This document shows, piece by piece, positions 33,630 through 44,556 of a stretch of DNA of 64,000 nucleotides. The position numbers and the translations under genes are program-made. This stretch comes from Blepharisma stoltei (Eukaryota > Ciliophora > Heterotrichea > Heterotrichida > Blepharismidae): positions 372,001 to 436,000 of the forward strand of contig CAJZBQ010000020.1 in the NCBI GenBank assembly GCA_914767885.1, read 5' to 3'. How positions within the stretch are numbered: the stretch's first letter is position 1; each line of letters starts with the position of its first letter. Below the pieces are notes generated by a model. It had not been told where the DNA came from. It did not search any database and saw only the letters and a list, made by a program, of their open reading frames with translations.

Positions 33630-36045
33630 ATGAAGTTGCTGGATCTTTGGATATCTATTGCTTTGGCTTCTGTCACGATTGATCTTTATTGAGGGTCATT
33701 GAGATATAATAATAAACTAGATGAATGAAAAAGCAACTCACAGCTCTCCAATTTAAAAAAATCTTTTGATCAATCTAATTCAAATTTTCAAAGTGTAACC
33801 AATAATTTAGGAATTTTATTACACAGAACTGTCCTTACTCTCTCCACTTTAAATTGGAACGAAAAATCTTGTTCCAATTTAAAGCTGGGATAATTTTTCT
33901 TTGAGGAAAAATAATATTTATATATTTTTTTAAAATTTTTAAAATCTTGAAAAAAATATATTGTGAGTACAATAATTCATTTTTATAAAGAAATATTAAA
34001 AAAATTAATCGATTCAGATTATTTAAATAGCAATCTACTTGCACTTTTTCCATTAAAGCAATTCAAAATTAATTTTATTAATAATTAGAATTTTAATCTT
34101 TTGTTTTGTTAAATTTGTTTTTTTATAATTTTAAGAAATATAAATTAAGAATAATAGTTTGAATTTCATTTTATCTATTAAATAAGGTTAAATCTAATTT
34201 TATAAAAAATTAATTTTTTCACCATTATTATTTTTAAAAAACTTTTTAAATTTTTAAAGGGATAAATTGAGCAATAGTTTGAATTTTAATTTATTTTTAT
34301 GAAAATAAAATAAAAAAATTAATCGATTCAGTACCATACTACTTTCTTTTTATTCCATTAAATTAGGCCTATAAACATTTTTATTTTCACCTTTAACATT
34401 TTTTATAAAATTATAAATTGAGTGCAATAATTTTAATAAAGATATAAAGTAAAAAATAATCTGTTTAAATAGCATCCTACTTGCATTTTATCTATTATTA
34501 GGTAAAAATAATTTATAAAAATTAGTATTTTCATCAATAAAATTTCCTATTGAAAAATAAATTTATTCCAATTTAAAGCAGTGTTAAGTACCCAAAAAAT
34601 GCAAATTTTACCTATGTTTTGTTCCAATTTAAAGGGGGGAATTAGGAACACCACTACAAGAATTTACTTTTCTAATTAATATAAACACAGAATGGACTTG
34701 GGTTGAAGATTTTGAATCTAAAAATTACCTCGGTAAGCATCAATTCAACTCAAAGCTATCCTCAAGTTTTTCAAATTCAACTGATAGGAAAGTTCTGAAA
34801 AGTCTCGAGGGAGAAATCAGTGGGTATAAATGCACTGAAAATTTAGCAATAAACAATTTTCTTATTCAGAATCAATCATTTATTTTAGTTGACTATCATT
34901 CTGGCATAAAAGGGATCTCAAAAGACGGAGTTTTTGGGTTAGGGGTTGATTCATCAAGCGAAGAGGGCTCTTATATACATGCATTACAAAAGCAAGGGAA
35001 AATTTCACGGAAGCAGTTTTCCTTATATATTGCATCCTCAGAATGAAATTTGCCAAGCTCAAATCTGATAATTGATGGAGATAATCTTTTTAAATACTCA
35101 TCAGAAAGTGCTTTTACATATATTAGCCTCACAAATTCAAGCAGATTTTGAGAAGTTCCGTGCGATTCTGTGACATTTGGAGGTGCAGTTTATTTAGAAG
35201 CTAATAGAACAATTTTTGAAACAGTATCTAGCATGATTGCTGGACCAGAGACTGCTATTTCTGATATTTTAAAAACTTTATCAACAGAATATGGATGTGA
35301 AACAGACAGCTTCGAAAATTATAAATGCGGCTGTGAAGATAAATATCCCGATATGACTTTTTATTTTGAAGGTCATGGTTTTACTATTAAATACACCGAC
35401 TATTTGAAGGAAATTGATGGAGTTTGCTACCCGATATTCAAGCATAGCAGTGATGCTCAATATTGGAGTTTAGGAACGAATTTTATGAAGAGATTTTATA
35501 TCAGCTTTGATCTGGATAAAAAGCAGGTTGGATTGGCAAAAGCTAGACTTCTTAAAGCTTCTGCTAAAGTAAATGCTCCTCCTATCTCTAAAAGTTCTGC
35601 AAGTGATCAGCAAGAAGCAAACATCACTGCAGCTAATACGAACCAAGTATCTGCTGCTGCAAACTCTACAACAAATTCTGGATCTTCGAACTCAAGTGAC
35701 TTATCAGCAGGTGAGATAGCTTTAATAGTTGTTTTGCCTTCAGGAGTTCTTATCATTCTATTCTTTATTATCAAGTTTTTATTGTGGAGAAGGAGTCTGA
35801 GGGATCAAGAAGAGGAAGCTAAAATTGAGAAGCCTGCTATTAATAAAAGTGAGGAGCCTGCTAGCATAAAAGAAGAAAAAGAGGTCTTTGCTTCAGAATC
35901 TAATGAATTTGAGACTTCTCATCTTAGTTTTGATATTGGGAAAGAATTCTCAAAAGAAAGTGAGATCTATGAAAAAGAAAATATCCATAGATTTGCCATA
36001 ATTAAGACTGATCATGACCAAGAGGAAAGCTCTGACAATGAGTAA
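33630..36045 (+). CDS. aspartyl protease homologue 3, both catalytic motifs lost
   Basis: The product is 530 aa after removing intron 33795-33810 and IES 33836-34642. Hydrophobic N-terminus MKLLDLWISIALASVTI (UGA=Trp soon after). The fold is recognisable by alignment to its neighbours: GTPLQEFTFLI, DGVFGLGVDS, KQGKISRKQFSLYI, WSLGTNFMKRFYISFDLD. The DTGS positions, however, are NINTEW (first) and FETVSS (second). Both catalytic Asp are absent, so it should be proteolytically inactive and may bind rather than cleave. The domain is followed by an Asn/Ser-rich stalk, a transmembrane helix (IALIVVLPSGVLIILFFII) and an acidic cytoplasmic tail. The frame is otherwise intact, arguing for a maintained non-enzymatic role rather than a pseudogene. 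Confidence 0.82.
33795..33810 (+). other. 16-nt intron
   Basis: GTAACCAATAATTTAG, phase 0 after codon 55, the same position as in the two paralogues. It joins SNFQS to EFYYTELSLGTPLQ. Confidence 0.85.
33836..34642. mobile_element. family B IES, 807 bp
   Basis: TA 33836-33837, CTCTCTCCACTTTAAATTGG at the left; TTGTTCCAATTTAAAGGGGG with GAAT at the right before TA 34643-34644. The interior has several diverged direct units (AATAGTTTGAATTT, ATAGCATCCTACTTGCA-like cores). Excision joins YYTELSL to GTPLQEFTF in frame. Confidence 0.88.
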
Positions 36046-36924
36046 ATTAATAATTTATGACAAAAGCTATATATAACTTCTCGAGTATAATGCTTTTATT
36101 TTAATCTAATTGGGTCATCTTATTAAAATAAATTATTGCTAAAATATTCTTAAAATTTCAAATTTACAACTAATTAACAAGATCCTTAAGTAAATTCACC
36201 ATACAATCCAGAGGGGAAAAATATATCATATCGAGGCTCTTGGAACTAAACCTTTTTCCCTTGACTCATAGACGAAAACTGAGGCAATACTTTCCGTACT
36301 CCTTGGGAGGCAATCTTTAGTCTGCAATAGGACTAAGACAGGCCAAGAAAGAAACTTTGCGAGATTCAGCAATAAATCAAGCCTTACAGACAATAGGCAG
36401 CTCTTAATTGTTAGTGAAGGATCAAGACATAAATGGGTGAGTCTCTCCGATAGACTGTCTGACTTCACTATTTTTTAGTTGTACCGATGGAAAAAGGGCG
36501 CTATTTAGAGATAATGTCTAAACTTCCTAAGTGTGAACTAACTTGTGAAGGGGACTGGCTGAAATAAACCCAGTGACTGACAGAATTTAATCTCCTCAAG
36601 TGTGTGTTGTTTTTAAATCATTCTTTAAGCCCGAGACTATTTTTTTATAATAATATTTCAATAGATTATGAATAGAAATTGATGCCTTTAATATTTTTTA
36701 CCTTATAATTATATAAAAGCATAAGAAGATGTGGACTAATTAAACTCACAAGACAGTCAATCTCCTAATTTTCATTGAAAGATAAGTTAAATATGAAATA
36801 CTCTCTGATTATTAACCAAGTAATGTTATGGCTACAATATGCCTGATTTTAGTGTCAAATCTGGCAACATAATCAACCCAAATCAACTTGTGATTTTAGA
36901 TTTTATAGAATATGAAAATAAATT
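36046..36924. other. intergenic region with a GC-richer block (about 36225-36620)
   Basis: The flanks are AT-rich; the middle 400 bp is GC-richer, non-coding in all frames by inspection, and without family A/B ends. It may be an intergenic relative of the GC-richer IESs. The last 300 bp precede the next gene. Confidence 0.35.
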
Positions 36925-38172
36925 ATGGAATCGATTTCATCAAGCAGTAAAACAAGGGCAATGCTGAATTCTCAAACACAAGCTGGCTTTGAGCAAAATA
37001 CAATCAGAATAGGGCCTCCCGGATCTCTCAGAGAAGCATATAATTATTCCTTTGAAATGAACGCTGTCACATCTGAAAATGAAAGTGGCAGTAGTAAGAA
37101 AATCTCCCATCATTTATCTTCATATTACGCATCAGATCAATCAAAGCATGACTCATCTGACACTAAGCTTAAAGCCGAAGAATCTAAAAGTATTGAGAAT
37201 TTAGAATCCAATAACCCCATCTCAACCGATACCAAGCAAGATATGCGACGTCAAGAGGACATAGCCCAAATAAAAATCAAAGGTGTTAATAAACTCGAAA
37301 CATCTCATGATATAGATGGTGAAGAAAGCTCTAGAGACGAAAAAAAAGAGAATGCTAAAGAGATTTCTGAGGAGTCTAAAAATGTGCTCTTTAAAGTTAA
37401 CCCCTGTGATATAAGAGCACTATTTACGTTTACAAAAAAGAAAAAGAAGGAGAAGAACAATTGCCTCATATACTACGACATTCTTATTAATAAATATCCA
37501 AACTTTGGAAGTTTATACGTTATTATGGCAAGGGCTTTCTATTTGTTTAAACTAAATGACGAAGCATACAACTCTTGCAACAAAATTATTGAAAAAGAGG
37601 CTTTTTTCCAAATGCTTTATCAATTGGCTTATTTTAACCCGCCGTCTAATGTGAAACTCAGTTTTGGGTGAAGAAATTACTCAATAAGCAAGTGGCGCTT
37701 TTGTAATGGCTGCGAGTATCAATTTAACTATCATAGAGATACTCAATACTTATGCATGTATTGCTGCGGTTGATTTTGTAAAGATTGTCACAAAAAAGAG
37801 GCTCCAGACCAAGATATATGCCATCACCATTTTACCTATATAATCAAGCTTTCACATAATGACCTTCTTCTAGATAATCTCAGAATTGGAATTTGGAGAG
37901 ATTTCGATAAGCAAATCATCTGTGCAAGTCAAAGATTAACCTATAATCTGCCGTTTGAGCCCGAAAATGCATGTGTAGCTTGTCAGGGAAAAAAATCACC
38001 TGTTTGGTACCAGTGCTCGTATTGCCCTAAAGTGAGCTTTTGCATACGATGCCAGCAAAATTATGATTCTTTCGATAATTCTACACACTTAGCAGCACTC
38101 AAACATAAGCATGAAGATTCGCACGTCATGATAAAAATAGTGATTCCTAGTTCAAGCATAAATCAATTATAA
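36925..38172 (+). CDS. ZZ-type zinc-finger protein
   Basis: The product is 415 aa, uninterrupted. The first 150 residues are Ser/Glu/Lys-rich and probably disordered. Residues about 165-245 are helical and TPR-like (NCLIYYDILINKYPNFGSLY). The C-terminal half has two zinc-binding modules: CNGCEYQFNYHRDTQYLCMY, then CCGWFCKDCHKK; and CVACQGKKSPVWYQCSYCPK, then CIRCQQNYD with AALKHKHEDSH. The second matches the ZZ finger (C-x2-C ... C-x2-C, late His pair), a protein-interaction domain. UGA is Trp three times. The target is unknown. Confidence 0.75.
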
Positions 38173-39335
38173 ATTTAAAATGCAAATTTTAGATACTCTT
38201 AAGAGAATTATCTGAAATGAGAGGAAGAAACTTAATTTTGTTGTAATAGGGAAATTAATTTCTTTCAATTTAAATTGGGAAAGAAATTTAGCAGTTTGAA
38301 TGAGTTTTCTATAATTTAATATTAAAGATTTAGATTGCTAAGGTGTTTATTAGGAGAAAAACTAACTAAATACTTACTAATCTCTCGAATTTAAAGAAGC
38401 ATCTTTCAACTAATTTATACAGCATTCAAACTTTTATTGTTTATATAATTAAGGTTTTGACAGCTTTAATAATTTTGTAATTGTTTTTACAAGGGATGGG
38501 AAAATCTTCAAATTTAATAGATTTGCCAAAAAGAATTTTTTGAATAATTGCTAATAGCGGTAAATATGGAATTTGAATAATGGGCATTTTCTTAATTTGA
38601 AATTGCCAAAAAGCTTTAACCTAACCTTATTCTCAAATCAAATGATAAATTTGTATGGAACCAAATCGAGGTTATGGAGACAAAGTAGCTATATAAGGCA
38701 TTATTGAATGATAAAGCTCGGTTTTGGTTAACTAAATATAATAAGAGAATTAAAAAAATGAAAATAGTATACAGCAATAACACTTCACTACAAAGGCTAT
38801 TAAGAAAAAAGAATTTCATGATAAGGCATTGATAAATTTTGCACTTATTCCCTCCTGTTAAATTGGAGCAAAATATATGTAAAATTTTTATTTTTTTGTT
38901 AATTAACCGCTTTAAATGGGATAAATTAATTTTATTAGTAAAATAAGAAATTCTATGGGATAAATCTAATGTCACCAAAATTAATGTTTACTTATATCTT
39001 ACTCTTTTAGACAGGGATTGAGATTAGAAAATAATTAAATCTGAATTGATAAATTATTAATTCTGCTAAAAAAATAATCCCCTTCTGAATGGAAAGATTT
39101 TTTTTTCCTATTTAATTGCTGGAGCTAGAAATCAGATTTTCAATATTATGATTATAAGTAGGGTTCCGACTAAGTTGAATCCAAAAATATAATTTAGCAT
39201 AATTATTAGCTATTTCTGAAAAAGTAGGTTAATTTCTTTTCATATATCGCATATCATTTTAGACTTAAAAGATTATTTGCGTGCTTTTGCATGTCCATTA
39301 ATAAAAAAAATTTGTAGAAATGATATAATAATTTC
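38173..39335. other. AT-rich intergenic region with family B remnants
   Basis: Near 38850-38945 and 39075-39125 there are decayed strings (CCCTCCTGTTAAATTGGAGC; CCCCTTCTGAATGG) resembling family B ends, but no pair can be delimited. No gene is seen. Confidence 0.35.
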
Positions 39336-40610
39336 ATGGTTGATATTTTAGATAGCTATTATAGTTCTTTCGAAGCTGAGGATTACCATTTGGGGAACTC
39401 GTCCACTCTAAAAAAGGTAACCTTTAAGAAATGGTCTAAAGGCTCCCAATACCCTCGCACAGGGGTTATGAAAATATTCTTAAGATGTCGAGAAGAATTC
39501 CAAAAGGAAGCCCATTACCTGATGCGTGCTTCAAAGTGCCATCATGGTATTGTGCAGTTCTATCATGAGATGGTAGTGAATGGGCAGTATCACATTTTTA
39601 TGGAGTATTGCGAAAAAGATAGTCTAGGAGATATCATTTCAAATAAGTGCCAAAATAAAGTCCTATTAAGCATAACTCAGCAATTAAAATATTTTGTAAC
39701 CATCACAGAAGCACTCGCTGCATTGCACGAAGCTGGAATCGCCCATAGAGATATCAAGCCAAATAATATTTTCCTCAACGAAAGCAACGAAATAAAAATC
39801 GGCGATTTTGGAGAGTCAAAGGAAATCCGTTTTGGCGAGCAAAATACTGTCTTAGGCACTTGCACATATATGTCTCCTTTTTTAGCTAAATGCTTTGAAA
39901 AAAAAATATTCAAAAGCAAATTAATTGACCCTTTTAAAGAAGATGTATGATCTGCTGGAAAAACTTTATATGAATTCGCTATTATGAGCGTATATACTAG
40001 CTTGCCTAAGTCTGAGGACAAGTTAAAAAATAGGGTTAGGAGTGATATGACAGGATATGGATTTCCTGATGAAGTAATAGAAATCGTTTTAGATATGCTG
40101 ATATATGATCATAAAATTAGACCCAGTATGGCTGAAATCTGCGAACGGCTTAAATCAGCTTATTTTAGTGAAATGGCAGCTCAGAATTTAGAGCATCAGC
40201 CCTTAGATGATGCATATGCAACAGATAATCAAGATTTTAAAGAAGAGGGGGTGGATTTGAATGATTGAAAACTAACAAAAAATGGTCAAGATTTAAATGA
40301 TTTCTCACTTAGTTCTTTTTGTGTGAAAAGCGAAAACCCTGCTCCCAAATTATTAGAAAAGCAAGATGTGAAGATAGATAGTACTGAACAAAATCAACTC
40401 AATGAATATAGTAATTTAAAATTATGTCTGAAAAATGACTCATTTATGCATGGCTGTGGAAAAGAAATAGATAGAGACACATTTATCTCTTTTATTAAAG
40501 AAGTTCTTCTAATAGAAACAGATTATTCAAATGTTGCTTGCAGCTTTTGCGGAAATGCTCTTCCTAAAGAAATTTTTAGCAGCAAAGCTTGAGATATTGA
40601 GGAGATATAA
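39336..40610 (+). CDS. protein kinase with a C-terminal cysteine motif
   Basis: The product is 424 aa. The kinase domain covers residues about 15-285: a weak glycine loop (LGNSSTLKKV), the Lys in GVMKIFL, HRDIKPNNIFL catalytic loop, IGDFGESKEI (DFG intact), an APE-like segment TYMSPFLAK, and UGA-encoded Trp in DVWSAGKTLYE. The architecture is serine/threonine kinase of uncertain group. The C-terminal 130 residues contain CGKEI and a CSFCGNAL pair, possibly metal-binding. Stop TAA at 40608-40610. Confidence 0.8.
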
Positions 40611-40989
40611 CTACTGAAAAGCTCTAGAAATTATAAATAAATAATTAGACTGCGTAAATTACTTTAAAAATATATATAAATTTTTTAAATTTGGAAATTT
40701 TGAAATGAAATTTTAATAATTATGAAAACTTTTGTTTAAGGATGAAAGCTGTTTAATTTAATAAAATTAAATTTTTTTTATTTAAAAGCTCTGGTTTTAG
40801 GAAGAAAGTTAGCTCATCACCCATATAATCATGTTAAAAACGAAAAAGGCTTTCCAATATCTTCTGCAGGCCTTAAAAGAATTTTCATTAGCTTTCGGCT
40901 AATTCATAAATTATTTTATTAGATTACCAAATTATTAATTTAAAATTTATCAAATTATTAATTTAAAAATTTATTTACCAAATATTAAT
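40611..40989. other. AT-rich region between convergent genes
   Basis: 379 bp that presumably carry both 3' ends. Direct repeats of AAATTATTAATTTAAAA-like units occur near 40920-40995. Nothing else is recognised. Confidence 0.35.
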
Positions 40990-41718
40990 TTAAAACTTGG
41001 CTCTTCCTCTCCTCCTCTTTTTACAACCTCGATTTGCTTTTTTAATTGGGAGTTTTTCATTAGGTTCTTTACCATTCACATTATCCTCCTGGGTATTTTT
41101 TCCTACATCATCTGTGACCTTTTTATTAAGAAGGCCTTTTCATTGTTCAATCCTTTGCTCAATTTTTGATATATCTTTTATTTCAATATCTGGATGCTTA
41201 GCAAACGGATTTCCTTCAACACATTCAACCTCATCTGAGCTTTCTTCTTGGCCTTCGCTTTGCTCACTTAGTCTTTCAACACGATCTTTGATAAGATTCT
41301 TTGCTTCTTCGAGGCTTAAAATAAGAGCTTGTTCTTCATCAGATGGGGAAAGCTTCGGTATTTCTTCAATGGAGTTGATCTTAGAGATGAAAGTCAAGTA
41401 GTAGTCAATTTCTTTGTTTATAGACTTAATTTCATAATTCAGGCTTCTCAAAATTTCGCTTATAATGACATTTGCATTTAAAATACATTTGGACTTGGAG
41501 TTTATGAGATCTTCAACTGCGCTTTTCAAGTGTCTCGTTAACTCTATCTTATTCTCCTTTAAAGGTTTGGAGAAAAGAGGCTCTGTTAAATGACCTTTTC
41601 CCTGTTTCAAACTTATATGGTCAAGAATATGAGTTTTGCAGACAATTACACCTGATCCTTGACAGCGGCAGAGGATACTAGGTTTTTCTTCACAAAAGGG
41701 ATAGAAACATTGCAGCAT
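40990..41718 (-). CDS. protein with N-terminal zinc-binding (B-box-like) module and coiled coil
   Basis: The product is 242 aa. Residues 4-33 (CFYPFCEEKPSILCRCQGSG, then VICKTH-like VCKTHILDH) hold Cys/His pairs in a B-box-like arrangement. A helical region follows (residues 50-165, LKSAVEDLINSKSKC ... LEEAKNLIKDRVERL), then a short acidic stretch and a strongly basic C-terminus (KKRRRGRAKF), a possible nuclear signal. UGA is Trp before KGLLNKK. The function is unknown; B-box/coiled-coil proteins are often ubiquitin-ligase or scaffold components (family inference). It is on the same strand as the next upstream gene, with 524 bp between them. Confidence 0.6.
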
Positions 41719-42242
41719 GATTTGAAATTATCTTGATTCTTCCAAACGAGCTATTTATTTTCTCCCCCCTTAAATAATAAAATTAATTTTTTTCCTTATG
41801 GAGATCTATTTTTTTAAATAAATTCATATAAATATACCCAGAAAATTCTTATTTTCTTTGCTTTTCCTTGGCGAAAGGCTTAGTGAGTTTTAAATTAATT
41901 AAAGATTAATAAGTCACTATTGAGGCAGCATTGAATTGTAATTTAATGTTGAATTAGTTTTTAAATTTGGAAATAAATTCTTTTCTGATATATAAACCTT
42001 ATTTCTCAAATATTATGTTAGCTGGATTATAAAATATGATAAAAATTTATAACACTAACTTTTGCATTAGTCTTCAATACATCTAAAGCTCCGAGCTTAT
42101 TAAGTCTAAGAATATGTGTATATTACTGTGTAAACAGAATAATCTAGTATTTCAGATTCATTATATCAAAATTTTCACTATAAATTAGGCTACTAATGGT
42201 TACACTTGCCGATTTTGCTTAGTTTTATTGCAATATTAAGAA
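41719..42242. other. AT-rich intergenic region
   Basis: 524 bp. One isolated TCTCCCCCCTTAAAT near 41761 recalls a family B end but has no partner. Nothing else seen. Confidence 0.35.
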
Positions 42243-42779
42243 TTATTTAAACTCATAAAGCTCTCTAGAAGTAAACTCAAGAGCAAAGCTTTTCCTTATA
42301 ATTGACTTGAAAGGCCGAGTCAGCGTGTAGTAAATCAGCCAAAAGATTTTGCAATATTCTCCCCATAGTATTAAGAAATGCCATCAAAGACGCATATGAA
42401 CTTTCCCTAACACAAAACTGTTGGCATTGATTTTAGGAACATTAAAAATTTGTCTTTTTAGATGCTCAACCTCTTGCTTTTTTCTGCTAATAGAAATTCA
42501 AACCATCATGCAATAAATCACAACTCCTGCAATTTTTAGGGTTTCTTTGCTAAATAAAAGGTTGCTTAAGAACTTCAAAACACCTAGAAAACGGTGGGAC
42601 TTTTTGTACTCGCATTTACAAATTTCACACTTCTTAATGCTGTTCTGATGATTTAAATCCCAAAGCTGAAGGCATTTCTGATGCACATACCTTTGTGTTC
42701 CTTTGCAATTACATGGTGATATCATTTTGCAAGGCAACTCACTTTCTAAGCATATTCTGCAGGTTTCCATTTCCAGCAT
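42243..42779 (-). CDS. RING-CH (MARCH-type) membrane E3 ubiquitin ligase
   Basis: The product is 178 aa. The N-terminus holds a C4HC3 RING-CH finger: CRICLESELPCKMISPCNCK, then VHQKCLQLW and CEICKCEY. This is the signature of MARCH E3 ligases, which recruit an E2 enzyme at membranes. One hydrophobic segment follows directly (TLKIAGVVIYCMMVWISI). A second, LWWHFLILWGEYCKIFWLIY, lies about 45 residues later and is Trp-rich through UGA decoding, so there are probably two membrane spans. In the standard code the protein would end at residue 93. Divergent from the kelch gene; the 302 bp between them probably contain both promoters. Confidence 0.8.
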
Positions 42780-43081
42780 TGAATTTATTAATATTCTTTA
42801 AATTGAGATTTTATTAAAATGAGCCGATCTTGCTTTCTTGAATCAAATGTATAAAATTGAAGAAGCTGCACTTTATTCCTCCTATAATGTGTACAATTGG
42901 GTATTAATAATATTAATGAAATTAGAAAATATCGACTCACAAGATTTTAAATTGAATAAGCCCAACTTTTTCAGAATAACTTATTCTTTTTTGATTTGAT
43001 TTTGATTAGATTTCAGAGAATAGCAATTCGTACCGACAAGCAATATTAGCATTATTTAGCCTAAAATGAGCAATAAATTAT
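42780..43081. promoter_or_regulatory. divergent promoter region (RING-CH / kelch genes)
   Basis: 302 bp of AT-rich DNA between two divergent starts. No specific motif claimed. Confidence 0.35.
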
Positions 43082-44521
43082 ATGGCTCTGTCAGAAATCA
43101 AAGAAGCTTTCCTATCATATCTCAACCGAGAAGGAGGTAAATTAGAACTGCTTAAAGCAAATCTTATTAAAAGTATATCAGAAATAAACTCAATGAAAAG
43201 GATTTTGGCAGACTACTTAAGAATTATAGATGATGACATAGCTGAAAAAGTTTCTCAAATTGAAAGAGTTGAATCATCATCAGAAGAAGCTGAACTAAGT
43301 TCATTTTTGGGTTTTGACATCTCAGCGTTTTCATCACTAGAAACTTACGAAGTCTTTAAGCCAAAAAATGATTTTAACTATTCAGTGTTGGAAAATATAA
43401 TCAGGGATGTCCTAAAGCTTTCAAATAAACTCAGCTTAATTGGAGTATCTTCAGGTAATTCCCCAATTGAAATTATCAATGATTTTGAAAAAGAGCAACA
43501 AAAACCTCAAAAGAAAATAAGGGAAATTTCTAAAAATGATAATGCAATGGAGGCTCTAACCTCGAGGCCAAAAAGGTTTCTGAGCAATAAGAGGCAAACA
43601 ATTAAAAGCCAATTATCGAAAACAAGGAAAATTATCCAATGCAAAGAGATGATTCCAGAAAAAGGAGAACTTATGCAAGAGAATCAAATTGAGCCTAAAG
43701 AAATCTATGGGCAATTACACTTAAGCTCAGATAGCTCTAGAAAATGCCTTTATTTAACAGATAAAGGTACAAACAATTTAACAAAGTTGATAATTTACGA
43801 TACAGAAACAAGACAGCAAGAAATAAAACTTATTGAAACTCCCGAGCCACTTAATATGTTTACCTGCATAGTAGAGCTCCCTGATTCAAAAATATTTTGC
43901 TTTGGAAGCAACCCAGGATCAGGAGTATGCTATATCATTGACAAATTGCAAAATATTCAATTAATGCCACCTGGAACGCCAAGCAGAAATTCAGGAGCTG
44001 TCTATTTCGATAACAGTGTGTATATATTCGGGGGTGCATATCACCAAACAAATTTAAATTTAGCAGAAAAATTTGACCTGATCGAGCAAAGGTGAATCAA
44101 GCTACAACAGCTTCCAACAGCAACTTACAATTGTTCTTGTGCAGAAATGAAAAATAACTTTTACATTTCTGGATTTCACCATTCTATAATTTACAGATTT
44201 GATCCTATTCGAAACACTTATACTGAATTGTCTCTGAAAGTCAAAAGCTTTACACAGAAACTTTTATTTTCCGAAAACTCCAAAAAGGTATATGTAGTTG
44301 AAGCTGGTGGCAGTATTTACTCAAATGAAATTGAAAATGAAGACAGCTGGCATTTGCTTTCAAACTCAATACTCTGCTATTATGATCAAGTTTTCCTTGC
44401 TTATGGAGATCGGTCTGTAAATATTGGCTTGAATTATTGAAAAGACTGTTATAATTGTCATTATTTCAAATTCTGTTTCGATAGTAAAACGCTTTCGTTG
44501 GGGCAAGAGTATAAAGCTTAA
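43082..44521 (+). CDS. kelch-repeat-like protein with N-terminal helical region
   Basis: The product is 479 aa. The N-terminal 130 residues are helical (KLELLKANLIKSISEINSMK). A basic, disordered linker follows (RPKRFLSNKRQTIKSQ). The C-terminal half looks like kelch blades: MFTCIVELPDSKIFCFGSNP, SGAVYFDNSVYIFGGAY, CAEMKNNFYISGF. Kelch domains form beta-propellers used as substrate adaptors. UGA is Trp at RWIKLQQLP, the conserved kelch Trp position. Stop TAA at 44519-44521, only 35 bp before the next gene on the same strand. Confidence 0.7.
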
Positions 44522-44556
44522 CTGTATAAATAAAAAAATAATCTTGATATATAAAA

